A stretch of DNA of 64,000 nt from NCBI GenBank assembly GCA_018136815.1, contig CM030931.1, positions 10,303,072 to 10,367,071 of the forward strand, given 5' to 3'. Positions 38,094 through 48,965 of the stretch are shown here, piece after piece. The number at the start of each line of letters is the position of its first letter. Position 1 is the stretch's first letter. A program made the translations under genes and the position numbers. The notes below the pieces were generated by a model. That model did not search any database and was not told the origin of the DNA. It worked only from the letters and a program-made list of their open reading frames with translations. Origin of the DNA: Isochrysis galbana. Taxonomy: Eukaryota > Haptophyta > Isochrysidales > Isochrysidaceae.

Positions 38094-39553
38094 ATGACGT
38101 TGGTCTGCGGGTCGGTCGCTCTCCTCGCGCTTTCGGCGACAGCGCTCGTGCCGCCGCTCCGCGCGGGCTCACCGAACATGCGCCTCGGCCTGCCATACGG
38201 GAGCGCGCTCTCGCACGGCCAGCGGCGCTCAGGGACGGCAGCGCCCCAGCCAGCCATGCCACTCTCACGCAGCTGCACCCCGAGGATGGAGGAGGATGAG
38301 GGGCCGAGTGAGACGCTGCAAGCGTTGGGCGTGCTCTCCGGAATCTCTGCCTTCTGCGTCATCTTCTTCAACACTCTCACCAGCGCCGGCGTCGACGACA
38401 TCGTCGCGGGGAACCTGCTGCTTGTTGCTCTAGCGGCGGCAGGCAAGCGTTCGCCCCTCTACAAAGCTGGGCTCCAAGGCTGGAGACCAATGCGTGCAAG
38501 CCCATGAGCGATGAAATTTCGTACATGGAAGTATTCACACCATACCTACGCCTGCCCATGCCATCCCCATTCACCACTACAGGAGCCGCCCTTTTCTTCT
38601 TTGATGGTGGAGTCACTCAAAGAGCGCTCGAGGCAGGCGCTGTGCAGCAAGTTGCCAACGAGGAGGGCGCCTTGATGGAGCAGTCGCCATTGCTTCCGGA
38701 GTTTAGCATTCGGGCATCGAGCTTGGCGGAAGATTATGCTGCCGCCACGGCTGCTCTCGACAAGGAGGGCGTCGTCTTTATTGATGGCCTTCTTAGCGAG
38801 TCGCTGGCATCGGAGTTGAGGACCTATGTTGAAAAGTGGTTGGAGCAGGCCAAGAAGGAGGCTTCGGAGGATACGGCTCCCGAGCAGCGATTCGGTGGGG
38901 TGCTTTCTCGTACGAGCAGGTCTGAGTTGCTATGAGCGGCCCGATGCCATTTGGGAGGCAGAGCGACTGGCATTCTGTGCTCCCATGCGTCAGCCTTGGG
39001 CGAGGCACAACTGAATGCATCCAGCCTCGGTGCGATCCCCACTCCCCCGTCCCCGCGCCCGTGTTCCAGATACGACTTGTACCTGCCGCTCGATGGGCCG
39101 ATTGAAGCAGCGCTCAGGGAGTGCGTTGCTCAGCTTCGGCCCGTACTCATCGACAGGCTCGGCGCTGATCCAGAACTGTTCGAGCTCTCTGCGCTCATCT
39201 CGGATGAGGGGGCGCCCCGCCAGCCGGTTCATCCAGATACTGGCTACAGCAACAGCACGGCGATTGTCACCTCGTTCATCGCTTTGCAAGACGTGACCGA
39301 AGACATGGGTCCCACATTCTTCCTCCCCGGGACTCAGACAGAGTCGGCTCACGCAGAATTCAATGGCGAGGCGAGCCAAAAGTCGGAGCTATTGCGTACC
39401 TCACCTCGCCGCCTCGGCACCATCAGCACGGGCGACGCAACCGTCTTCGACTCTCGCCTGCTGCATGGCGGAGGTGCGAACGACAGGAGCCGTCGCATTC
39501 TCTTCTACTTTTCATTCAAGGTGCGGAGCGATGGCGCACTATGCAGATGCTAG
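38094..39553 (+). CDS. Phytanoyl-CoA dioxygenase-like 2OG-Fe(II) oxygenase (3 exons)
   Basis: Exons 38094-38442, 38583-38919 and 39070-39553 join to 389 residues with consistent phases. Intron 1 uses a GC donor (CAG|GCAAGC ... TACAG), intron 2 a GT donor (GCAG|GTCTGA ... TTCCAG). The N-terminus is a signal peptide followed by LVPPLRAG and a Ser/Arg-rich stretch, suggesting a bipartite plastid-type presequence, and a membrane helix near residues 75-105. The C-terminal half has the iron facial triad: HPDT near residue 282 and the distal His in LLHGGG near 364, followed by NDRSRR for 2-oxoglutarate. FIALQDVTEDMGPTFFLPGT is the typical PhyH strand. Substrate unknown. Confidence 0.8.
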
Positions 39554-40744
39554 GTCGGGGCATCAGCGCCTCTTGGATCGCATGCGTAGTTGGGTCACAG
39601 TCGTGTGGGACACCCCGGCACATGCATGCCACACTTCCAAGCACTCGCCACGTTCATCTCCATGATTTACTTCCATAACCCGCCACTCGTCTGCAGGCGC
39701 GTGATTCACCGCGCCTTCCGAAGGGCTCGCTGCTTTCTTCCCTTCGCTACCGCCATTCACTAGAATCGCTGATGGCACAGGAAGGCGTCAGCAAGTAAGA
39801 CGGCTTGATGCCCCTTTGGCGGCACCTTGTGGCTGTCATGTTGCCAGAGGAGGAAGCACACCCTGGCGGCAAGTCTTCAGACTATGTCATTGTGACTCGC
39901 AAACGCCTCGATACTACTCTTTGCGCACGGGAGACAAGGGCTCCAACGCTCCCTTACCATGAGGGTGCAAGCCCTATTGCCCTTCGCCCGCCCCCTTGCC
40001 CGCACATCTATCTCTCACACAGCCACGTGGGGTTCTTCGGTAACGTTGGCAGGCTGCACGTATGCGCGTAGAGCTACTCGCATTGAGTACGTAGTGCAAT
40101 TGGTGTGCACAATGATGTCGTCAGCAATAGATACGCGGGGCGTTTGGGCCGTGCGCGGTGGAGAGTTTATTTAATTGCGTTGAAGAGGCGGATATAGGAA
40201 ATAAAGACCAAGAGCCAAGAGCAAGAGAGACAAAGACAGCTATGCAAATGCACACGACCTCTGATGGTAGTGGGGGAGGTGTGGATGGTCGTGCGCTAGG
40301 GGACGAGGTGCTGGCGGGCGTGAGCCGGCGCCCGGCTGCGCCTCTCAATCTCCTCGCGTGTCGCATCTTGCATCTTCCAATACCTATTGTAGCGAAGAGG
40401 ATAGAGGATAGCTCCGACTCTAGTGCGATGATCCGCGCTCAGGAAGTGGAAATCGCGCTACGCCGGGGAGAGCAAGCCAAGAATGATCGGGCAAAGCGGG
40501 CGAGGACGCGTGCGGCTCGGCTGGCTGCGCATGAGGAGCGACCGACGCGGCAACCGCGAGCAAGGATCGGAGAATCGCCGGCGCTCCGCCACGCTCTTAG
40601 TGCCCGCGCGCGTCCGCTTTCGTGGTGGTGTGCGGCGGTTGCGGCGCCGCGGGGACGTAGAGACGTAGAACGGAGCTAGCTAGCATGGCGGCGGTAGTAA
40701 GTCGGTTGTAGGTGGTTGTGTGGGCCTGGGCTTGCTATAGTTGG
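39554..40744. other. Intergenic with one doubtful open frame
   Basis: 40158-40679 is an open frame ending in an Arg/Ala-rich helix (EVEIALRRGEQAKNDRAKRA) but it starts without context and has no recognised domain, so I do not call it a gene. The remainder, including the likely 3' UTR of the dioxygenase, has no structure I can name. Confidence 0.3.
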
Positions 40745-42020
40745 TTCAACTAACTTTATAGTTGGTCGCGGTGGAGCGCGCCGGCGCGCCTTTCCTCACC
40801 TTCGGGCCCCCCGCAAAGGGCGGCCCCCAGTCCCCATGGACCTGTCGCAGTCGAAGCGACCGCGTCCACGGTGTGAGAAAAAGTCCCGCTGGGGGACAAT
40901 AAGAAAAAACTGGGCTCAAGCAGACAAGTCCCCGGCACCCGGGGAGACAGCCGCGAGAGGCGAGGCGGAAGAGGAGAATTCTCTCGGGGGAGGATTAGAG
41001 AGGGTGAGGGCATGGCGAAACAACTGTAATGCAGCGACCGGGAAACATAAGTTCTCTGTCGTTCACCGACAAGTGATTTGACAACTCTACGATAGATAGA
41101 TTTATTTCTCATAAACATATGATTAAATTATGTTACGAATGGTGCCCCCAGCGCCCTTTCAAACATGCCACACACACTAGAAATCAGGCTCTAGACGCGC
41201 ACATATGGACTGCCTGCGCGTCGCCATGCGGCGCGCAGACAGTCCATACACATATCTTACGAAAACACACGCGCACTGCCCCCCCAATTCGACCCCTTCG
41301 AGCCCTGTAGCCAATCTGCTGACCGGCCGCGCCTGCCGAGAGAGACGTCAACTCTGACTTTTCAGCCAGGGAAGCTTGCTGCGAGGCGGGTGTGGGCTAG
41401 GGCGGGGTCAGGTGCTGGGTATGGCACACCCAGGCCAAGGCCGGGCAGGGGGCTCGCGCTGCGCGCGCGCTGCTCGCACCTGGCTTCTGGCGCTCGTCTG
41501 CGCGCTGCGAAGGGGGGGGAGTGCGAGAACGACCTGGAGGCGAGCGCGGCGAGCGTGAAGGGGCACATCGCGGCAGGCAGCGTGGGGGGGGCTCACCTTT
41601 GGTGTTGGCCGCGCTAGTACACCCCTGCACCCTGCACCCCTGTGGCAAGCTGGGCTGCCAGAGAGGAGTGGGGGAAGGGGGGGGGAGGGGAGCGGCGCGC
41701 GGCGGGCCTCCGCGGCCGCTGCAGCGGCTAAGTCCCCGGCACCCGGGGAGATAGCCGCTGGAGCGAGCCCTAATTGTCACCTTTGGTACCAGAATATCAC
41801 ACTGTGCGCCGTCGGAGGCCAAACAGGTGAGTGCGACTCCGGTCGCACCCCGCGGCCCGTGGCCTCGGCCACACCTAACAGAGCAGACATGCTGCCCCCC
41901 CCCCCCCCCATGCTGGGCCATGTGGGGATGCAGTCTGCAGACTCCAGCATACCAGCACCAGCACCAAGCCTGCACTGCCACACCCACACCTTCCATCCTT
42001 CCATGGGCATGCCTTATGGC
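40745..42020 (+). repeat. Second copy of the 12.3 kb dispersed repeat, split by about 0.93 kb
   Basis: 40745-40870 matches 12302-12427 (ACTTTATAGTTGG palindrome, GGAGCGCGCCGGCGCGCC, GGGCGGCCCCCAGTCC) and 41806-42020 matches 12428-12610 (TCGGAGGCC, CAGGTGAGTGCG, GGGCATGCC). The intervening 40871-41805 is absent from the first copy. It contains GTCCCCGGCACCCGGGGAGA at both 40929 and 41732, and a hairpin at 41204-41248. It is probably an insertion, though no clear ends could be fixed. Short frames here are not supported. Confidence 0.65.
41204..41248. repeat. Short perfect-type hairpin
   Basis: TATGGACTGCCTGCGCG pairs with CGCGCAGACAGTCCATA around an 11-base loop: 16 of 17 pairs are complementary. 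It lies inside the 0.93 kb insertion. It could be a structured RNA or a terminator-like element; no flanking gene ends here. Confidence 0.6.
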
Positions 42021-42439
42021 AAATGGCAAAGGCCCCTCTCACCCTGGCGACGGTCGCGCTGCCCCGGCAGCGCGACTCGAGACCAGGTGGCCCTCATGGG
42101 CACAACCCACTGACAACAAAGTCTGACAAAACGCACAACACCCCCCCTGGCAAGGCAAGAAGGCAAGGAGGGAATGACTGCCGGGAGTCAGCAGAGACAG
42201 AGAGACAAACCCCAACCCCGCAAGGCGCAAGGTTCGTACAACACTCTCCTCTCCAACCCCCTGGCCTCGCGACGCTATCCATCATTCCGCCCACGCCTGC
42301 CCCACAGGAGCCGGACTCGGCAGGCGAAGAAAACCAGATGGACTCTGATGCCACATACGACCTGTCGTTCCATCAAGAGGGGCGGCGGGGAGGGGACGGA
42401 GAGAGCTCAGCGGCGGCGGGATGGGACGCCGAGGAGAAG

Positions 42440-42950
42440 GCACCCCTGCCGGTATTGCGAGGGGGGGAGGGGGGGAGAGAGAGAAGAGGGAAGGCGGAGC
42501 GAGAGCTCACAGTATCACGAGACGGAGAGAGAGAAGGGGGGGGGGGGGGAGAGAAGAGAGAGGGGGTGGGAGGGAAGGGATGTAAGGCGGAGAGAACACA
42601 TTATCATCATGAGACGGAGAGGGGGGGGGTCGTAGAGAGAGAGAGAGAAGAGAGAGGGGGGGGGGAGGGAGGGATAGAAGGCAGAGAGAGCTCTCTATAC
42701 TCTAGGGACTCAACCTCAGCAACGGAGTATATATGTGTTGTTGGGGAGCTGCGGGGGGTGTCAGTGCGTGAGAGCAAGAGGTGCGCCCGCCCCACCCCTC
42801 CGAGAGGAGAGAAAAGAGATCTCTTTATAGAAGAGAAAAGGGAGGAAGAGAGGAGATCGACCTCACTGTAGCAGAGAGAGAGGGAGGGAGCGAGGGAAAC
42901 ACGGAGGAACCGAGAGAGACAAACAAAAGGGGGAAGAGAGAGAGGGCGGG

Positions 42951-42988
<38 letters not shown>

Positions 42989-43060
42989 AGGGAGGGAGAG
43001 AGAGAGATTTAGAGAGAGAGAGAGAGGGGGGGGGGAGAGAAATGGGGGGGGGGGGGGGGG
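42440..43060. repeat. Purine (GA/GGGA) tract
   Basis: Plus-strand purines dominate, with (GA)n at 42953-42981 and 43013-43024 and G-runs up to 21 at 43046-43066. It is broken by a mixed stretch around 42700-42800 containing CTATACTCTAGGGAC. All long frames here are low-complexity. Between 42021 and 42440 nothing coding is supported. Confidence 0.75.
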
Positions 43061-43080
43061 GGGGGAGCGCCGAGCGTTGG

Positions 43081-43215
43081 CCTATATCCTCGCCCCCCCC
43101 CCCCCTCCCCCTCGCCCCTTCCGCTCCCTCCTCCCCCCCTCCGTTCTGCCCCTCTCCCCTCCCCCTCTCTCCCCCCCTCTCCCCCTTCTCCCCTTCCACC
43201 CCTTCCCCACCCTCT
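43081..43215. repeat. Pyrimidine tract directly upstream of the 43280 gene
   Basis: About 130 bases of C and T with CCCTCTCCCC units. It follows the purine tract immediately, so the strand carrying pyrimidines switches at about 43070, 200 bases before the start codon. Confidence 0.7.
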
Positions 43216-43279
43216 CGCTTCCCGGCCGTCGCTGCGTCGGAGTGTGGATCGCAGAGGGCAGTGGAGTCCACCCCGACCA

Positions 43280-45493
43280 ATGCCGGCGTTGCTCACCGCT
43301 GGCCCATCCTCGCCCATCCACAAGACATCGCGTCTCCCGCTGCTCAACGTCGCGAGCCGCAGCGCTGAGCCGGGCTCCACCTCACCGGGTGCGATGGCGG
43401 CGCTGCGGCTCACTTCGCCGTTGGGCAAGCGGCTCTCACCCATTGGCATGCGCCGTCGCGGCGGCTCCTCACTCGCCTCCGTCCGGCTCGCCGCCAAGGC
43501 CGCTGCCACAGCTGGCGCACCCACTGGACCAGCTTTTTCGGACCAGGCACTCAGACTGCCATCCCCCTTCCAGATGGCGCCGTCGCTTGCCGCAAAGCGG
43601 GAGCGGGCGCGATCGCGTTGGCCAAGCCAGCGCGCCCTCGAGCAGACTGGGGAAGAGGCTGACCAGGGCAGTGGGCATGAGCCGCGTGAGACAATGTTGC
43701 GCAAATCGTCGCGCGTGCGCCGCTCGTTTGAGGAGGTACACACGGAAAGCCACGAGCTGCTCATCGTTCACGATGCTCCACCCACCGAGTTCAAGCAGAC
43801 CACGGGATCTCGTACCGGACCCGTCCGTCCACTAAAGCTGCCGCCGCCACCGGCGACTCTGTCGGCGCAGCCAAGCATGTCATCTATCTCTAGCGACAGT
43901 ATGAGTGCGATGGACGAGAACTCGCCCGTCGAGGAGCACAGCAGCAGCACAGGTTGGGGCTTAGCGCGCCGGGTCCTGGCGCGCCCGACATCGCTACCGC
44001 TGCCGGAGAAGCGCTTGTCATATCAACCCCCATTCATTGACGCCACAATGGCGCGCGGCACCGTGAGCGAGCCAGTATCGCGACGAGCCTCACCGCCACG
44101 GATGCCTATTCATAGAAGCCTCCCCCGAGCGGCGTCTCACTCGCGGATCCCGCGTCCGCGACCGGTCGGCGCCCGAACACCCGTGCACCCAGACGACACC
44201 GCGGGGCCAATGCCTCAGGTCGGCTCCAACTCCATCGCCACTCGTCGTCGCTTGTACGGCGAGGAGACACGCCTAGAACAGCCCCCCACGCTGCTTGCAC
44301 CACGACGCGAGGTGCACAGCAATCGCGGGTTGCCCGACACCCAGCGGCCGCTTCCTAAGCCACCAGGTCACCTAGCGCCAATGCCTCGACAGGCGGTGCC
44401 CGGGCGCCCAATGGAGATCGCCATGGACATGACTCAATTCGACGACTGTGCGACGCCTGACGGGCCAGTGTATCGCTCAGCCCGCTCCACGGCGCACCCC
44501 TCCACAGTGTCCTCTCGCGCGACCAGCCCGCTTCGTGCGTCTGAAGCAGCCTCACGGGGTACGTCACCTATTCGCGAGCTCGGCTTTGACTCGGACCGAC
44601 ACGTGGGCAGCCCCATCTGTGAGCCTCGCCCACGCGTTCAGACCGTTTCCATCTCGACGCAAACCATCGGCGCTGCGTCTGCCGGCGAATCCACGCAGAC
44701 GCCGCTTTGCCTCGCCCCTGTGCCGTCGCGTGTGGCTTCCCCCGATATCGACGTCATGGACGTGTCGCATCCACAGCTGATGGCCGTGTCGACCAACACC
44801 AAGGTCGCCTCCAAGCCCATCAAGGGCTTAAGCCCAGTTACGCGCCATCGTTCGCAGAAGCCCTCACCGCGTCTGCGGCAGCGCCACCAGGCAGCTCAAC
44901 ATCATGCTGCTCAAGAGCGGCCTCGTTCATCCGGCGCTGCGCCATCACATTCTACGGGGGAGGCGCTGGCGCCGATGGTGGGCTCCAAGCTGTCAGACAC
45001 TGCGTCCTCGATGATCGAATTGCTCCGTGTTGACCTCGAAAAGCCAGGCGCCGTCGACACGGCCGAGGCAGCGGCCGCCAAAGGCTTGAGCTTGCTGACC
45101 GAGCTACGCGCATTTGCCCGCACTCTCGTCCCAAAGGACGACCCTTGGGCACCAGGAGAAGGCGCAATGCTGTGCCGCGTGTGGCAACAGCTCCGCCCGA
45201 GTGGAACAACTGGGAATTGCGCGCGCCTACGACATAGTCTCACCGGTGCGCCTGCGTCCGTCGACATTGCTGCAATCGCGCGAGGCGATCCTGGACGTGT
45301 CGTTCAGCTAAGGGAGGCTGCTGACTCGCTTTGCGGACTCTTACGCCTCTCCCTGTGCGACGCGGCTGACCTGGAACTTGCGCAGTCGGTACTGGTGGAC
45401 GCCGGTGCTTTCTTTGACGCGCTCCGGCATCATGCTGCAACGTCAAGCACACCGTTGCCTGACGCCTGGCGCAGCCTAGCGAATCCGTCATGA
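43280..45493 (+). CDS. Long disordered Ser/Pro/Arg-rich protein with TQT motifs, 737 residues
   Basis: Starts at the ATG at 43280 (MPALLTAGPSSP); an upstream GTG is in frame but inside the pyrimidine tract boundary. Residues 1-560 are basic and disordered, rich in RxxS and TSPLR-type sites, as in microtubule-associated or phosphoregulated scaffolds. Near 455-475 are VSISTQTIG and GESTQTPL, and near 510 AVSTNTKV; TQT is the core of dynein light chain LC8-binding motifs. The last 150 residues look folded and helical (MIELLRVDLEKPGAVDTAEA; LCGLLRLSLCDAADLELAQS). No intron is required. A cytoskeletal role is an inference from composition and motifs. Confidence 0.65.
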   Translation: MPALLTAGPSSPIHKTSRLPLLNVASRSAEPGSTSPGAMAALRLTSPLGKRLSPIGMRRRGGSSLASVRLAAKAAATAGAPTGPAFSDQALRLPSPFQMAPSLAAKRERARSRWPSQRALEQTGEEADQGSGHEPRETMLRKSSRVRRSFEEVHTESHELLIVHDAPPTEFKQTTGSRTGPVRPLKLPPPPATLSAQPSMSSISSDSMSAMDENSPVEEHSSSTGWGLARRVLARPTSLPLPEKRLSYQPPFIDATMARGTVSEPVSRRASPPRMPIHRSLPRAASHSRIPRPRPVGARTPVHPDDTAGPMPQVGSNSIATRRRLYGEETRLEQPPTLLAPRREVHSNRGLPDTQRPLPKPPGHLAPMPRQAVPGRPMEIAMDMTQFDDCATPDGPVYRSARSTAHPSTVSSRATSPLRASEAASRGTSPIRELGFDSDRHVGSPICEPRPRVQTVSISTQTIGAASAGESTQTPLCLAPVPSRVASPDIDVMDVSHPQLMAVSTNTKVASKPIKGLSPVTRHRSQKPSPRLRQRHQAAQHHAAQERPRSSGAAPSHSTGEALAPMVGSKLSDTASSMIELLRVDLEKPGAVDTAEAAAAKGLSLLTELRAFARTLVPKDDPWAPGEGAMLCRVWQQLRPSGTTGNCARLRHSLTGAPASVDIAAIARGDPGRVVQLREAADSLCGLLRLSLCDAADLELAQSVLVDAGAFFDALRHHAATSSTPLPDAWRSLANPS

Positions 45494-47200
45494 GTTCCAA
45501 TGTTCTCATTGCCCACTTCAACACAGTCTCCATGAGTAAACCGTCATCCTCTGTCCGACGACGGAGTCGATGTAGTCGAATATTATTGCGTCGAGATCTG
45601 CACATTACGGCCGGCCATAATGCTGAGCCATTCTCATACCCATCTCGGCCTATCGTTTGTGGTCAAGGACGCTTCCGTCTCTTGAGCACCCAGTGCGTGC
45701 AAGCCACGCCACACAGACTGGCTTTTTAACCTTAGTGAGTTAAAACCCAAGTTTGTGAGCGCGCGAGCGGATGCGCCTTCCTCCGGCGGCTTCTGAGGCT
45801 AGTAGCCACAGATCAAGCGGTACAAGGCAGCTCCGGCTATAACAATGTTGGTATTGTTGTTGTTGACGCGCTGATTTTGCTTTTGTCCTAGCTACGACGT
45901 GCCAATGGCAGGTTGGTCGCGCATCCCTGCTGTCGTCACGCCTGATCGCGAGCCACGACCACCTCATCCCTGCCGACGCTTATTAGCATGACACCGTTCT
46001 GCATCCCTATGGTCACGAGTACTTGTCATTGTTCCTGGTTTCCCCTGGCGCCTAGGGATCCCCGCCTGGTGGGTCTGCTCCCTACATGTACGTACCCACA
46101 TCTACATCTAGATGCCGATCGGCTCGAAAACTATTGTTGTAGTTTGAGCGATGGAGCGTGCGCCGACCGCTGCCCCCTCTCATCCCACCGCAACCACGAT
46201 CCGCCCTAGCGCAGGCCATGGTGCAAGCCTCAGTCCTCAGTGGCACCAACACAGCCCTCCTCTCACTCACCCTCGCCTCTCGCCACTTGCTCGATGTCGC
46301 TCTCGCCGCCGTCCTCGCCCTCGCCCAAGCCCGCCTTCCTCTGCTGACGGGCTTAAGCCCGTCAGCACCTCCGAAGTCGTCTCCCTCGCCGCGCCTGCCG
46401 CCAGCCTTGCTCCTTCCTCATTGCCCTCAGGCCCTATGGGCCATCCCAATTCGTCACTTTGTCGTTTGTCGAGTACGTCGGGTGTTATTTGGCTGCTTGC
46501 TGACTCCGAATAGTGAATCCTGCCCCCCCATACACTTAGTTAGGGGAGAGCACTTGCGGAGAAGGGGGTGGGTGGAGCGAGAGCTCCGCCCACCGAAAAA
46601 TAGGCTAAGTACCGCACCTGGTTCAAAAGATGAAAATCAGCGGGACTGAGGCCGACTAGGCCGGCCCGGTAGGCGTAGCAGGCTGGGGGGGAACGGATCA
46701 CCGGGGGGGGGGGGGGGGGGGCGGGACACCGGACCATATCTAAGCGCTTCACCCCAATCCCCCTAGTAGTACACGGGGGGAGCGGCCTACTGGCGCGCGG
46801 GGGCGGAGAAGGGCCGGAGGAGTTGGGGTGTGGCGTGTAGAAAGTTTGCTGCGTCAAAGTAGTGGATCCTTAGCCGCGTGTGCAGTGTTAATATTATACA
46901 GTTTTTCAAATCCTTCCGCCCCCCTCGCGCGGACTCTGCAGTGGGACAGTTAGCCAAGCGGGCAGACACAAACAGCCAGCCCGCCCCCCTAGCCCTACCA
47001 CACCGGGCCCCTATGTAGAGCACGAGGGGAGAGGGTGCGAGGGCGAGAGGAGGGAGAGGGGCCAAAGTAGAACCGCATGGCTGCGCGCGCGGTGAGATCA
47101 TCAGGAGGTTTTGTATAGGTCCCTTCACCCTGCCACGATCGGCTACGCGCCGTGCCAGTCAGCCTTTCGCGTGGCGTGTCTGAGATGACACTCATTACCG
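45494..47200. other. Intergenic, no supported gene
   Basis: The 46260-46410 part has CCTCGCC-type repeats and the GGGCTTAAGCCC palindrome (46348). A G-run lies at 46703-46721. Frames are short or low-complexity. It carries the likely 3' UTRs of the disordered protein (plus) and the flavoprotein (minus). Confidence 0.35.
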
Positions 47201-47345
47201 TCCGAGGTGACGCATCAAATCGACCGCCACTTGCAGTACCCCTTCACTGACGGCGGAATACGCCCGGTGTATCTTCGGAGATGAACATCGTTCAATACTC
47301 CTTCCCTGACAGCAGAATACGCCTGGCGTGTCTTCCTCGGTGATG
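47201..47345 (-). repeat. Decayed tandem copies of the flavoprotein gene's last coding segment
   Basis: Just past the stop of the flavoprotein gene (minus strand), 47291-47332 and 47230-47270 repeat the stretch at 47401-47440. On the minus strand the coding copy gives AYPTVGEGVMQ; the two downstream copies give AYSAVREGVLN and AYSAVSEGVLQ. The surrounding GGTGATGACAC/GAGATGAAC words also repeat. They lie outside the open frame. Confidence 0.65.
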
Positions 47346-47357
47346 ACACATCGATCA

Positions 47358-48965
47358 CTAATTCATCCGTGCCCAGCGGCTGCGGACAAAGCCAAGAGCT
47401 GCTTGCATTACCCCTTCACCGACGGTAGGATATGCATGAACAAGACGGGCTAGAGCTTCGACACTAAGTTTCCCCTGCATCGCCAGTGTGACCTCATTGA
47501 CCATCTCCCCAGCTCGTGTTGCGAAGATGGTGGCACCCAAAATGGTGCCATCTTCTTCGGTTAAGATGGAGACGATTCCTCCCTCGGCAGAATCCCCATC
47601 GAGAATAACTCGATCATTGTGCGCAAGATCGCTTTCGTGGAAGCGGACTTCCTTGCCGGATTCCGCAACATCCTTCTCGTCCATACCAACCAACGCCAAT
47701 TCTGGCTCTGTGTAAATGCAGCGTGGTACATGGTGGTAATTAAGGCTCCACGAGTCTCCAAAGAGGGCATTCTGCACGGCGACCTTTGCCATTTCACCAG
47801 ACATGTGAGTCAAGCGGGGCGCCCCAGCTACGCAGTCACCGACCGCGTACACATTCGGGTTTGTAGTCGTGAGAAGCGAGTTGACAGTAATGCCCGTCTC
47901 ATTGCTGTACGCAATACCAGCGTTCTCTAGGCCAACATCTTCGACGTTGGGCGCCCGCCCGACGGCTACGAGTAGAGCATCGCACTCTATGCGAGATTCA
48001 ATCTTTGTAAGAGCTTCGCCATGCGTGTACTCTACATGTATGATGGGAAAGCCGTCCGCACCGCCTTGCTTCGTCAAGAATACTTCTTTCGCGGTGGCAT
48101 GGAAGATGAATTTGACGCCGTCCCGCTCTAGAGCGGCTTGCAGTGCCGCCGATGCGCGCTCAGAAGAGCGCGGAAGGAGTCGAGACGAGCGGGATATCAC
48201 AATGACTTTGGACCCAAAAACTGCAAAGCACTGCGCCATTTCTAGTCCTACGGCACCACTGCCCAGCACCACCATTCGTGGTGGCAACGAAGTCAGGTTG
48301 AAAATGGTTTCATTGGTGAGGTATGGGATTCGGTCCAATCCTTCGAGAGGCGGCACTGCAGCCCGTCCACCTGTTGCGATGATGGCCTTTTTGAAACAGA
48401 GCTCCGTACCATTCACCTTCACCTTGTTATGAGACACAAATCGCCCACGGCCTTGGAACACGTGGGCTCCAGTAGCCGCAGTGCTCTCGTGCGAATCAGC
48501 AGGTGCGATATCGGCCCGAAGCCTGCGCATACGCTCCATCACAGCAGCGAAGTCGATCTCAATCTTTGCATCAGTGCCCCCTGGGAACCTTACTCCAAAG
48601 TCTGCTGCGCGGCGCACCTCGCGGAGTGCACGCGCGGAGCGCAAGAGTGCTTTGGATGGCACACAACCGACATTGAGGCAGTCACCGCCCGCAAGATGCT
48701 CCGAGATGAAGGCGACGCTGGCGCCTCGCCGCGCTGACTGTTTGGCGCTTACCAGCCCCCCGGCTCCCGCCCCAAGCACCAACAGGTCATACTGCTCGAG
48801 TGGCGGCGGGTCGGACCAGCTGAAAGGGCGCACCAGGTCGAGTAGCCGCTGATTGTGCTGGTCAAGCGGCCAGACGCCCAGTCGTCGCGCTGTCGCCTCT
48901 CGCGGCTCCTCGTCTGGTTCACTTGCGCTCGATCCCCAGCCGCGCTTCCGGCCTGTTGCCGCCAT
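47358..48965 (-). CDS. FAD/NAD(P)-dependent disulfide oxidoreductase, mercuric-reductase-like
   Basis: A 535-residue frame from ATG 48965; an in-frame TTG 19 codons upstream is less likely. Residues about 1-55 are a basic, divergent extension that might be a targeting peptide. The FAD-binding VLGAGAGGL lies near residue 67, the redox pair in GGDCLNVGCVPSK near 92-97, the NAD(P) fold VVLGSGAVGLEMAQ near 235, and the second FAD motif VYAVGDC near 375. The C-terminal active-site segment is HAYPTVGEG, in place of the HxHPT-SE of glutathione reductase and lipoamide dehydrogenase. That Tyr variant is typical of mercuric-reductase-like flavoproteins. There is no N-terminal HMA domain or terminal Cys pair, so mercury reduction is unlikely; the substrate is unknown. 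Confidence 0.85.
   Translation of the reverse strand: MAATGRKRGWGSSASEPDEEPREATARRLGVWPLDQHNQRLLDLVRPFSWSDPPPLEQYDLLVLGAGAGGLVSAKQSARRGASVAFISEHLAGGDCLNVGCVPSKALLRSARALREVRRAADFGVRFPGGTDAKIEIDFAAVMERMRRLRADIAPADSHESTAATGAHVFQGRGRFVSHNKVKVNGTELCFKKAIIATGGRAAVPPLEGLDRIPYLTNETIFNLTSLPPRMVVLGSGAVGLEMAQCFAVFGSKVIVISRSSRLLPRSSERASAALQAALERDGVKFIFHATAKEVFLTKQGGADGFPIIHVEYTHGEALTKIESRIECDALLVAVGRAPNVEDVGLENAGIAYSNETGITVNSLLTTTNPNVYAVGDCVAGAPRLTHMSGEMAKVAVQNALFGDSWSLNYHHVPRCIYTEPELALVGMDEKDVAESGKEVRFHESDLAHNDRVILDGDSAEGGIVSILTEEDGTILGATIFATRAGEMVNEVTLAMQGKLSVEALARLVHAYPTVGEGVMQAALGFVRSRWARMN

Noticed and set aside
40158-40679. Plus-strand frame of 173 codons
   Set aside because: No domain, no context for a start, Arg/Ala composition typical of GC-rich chance frames.
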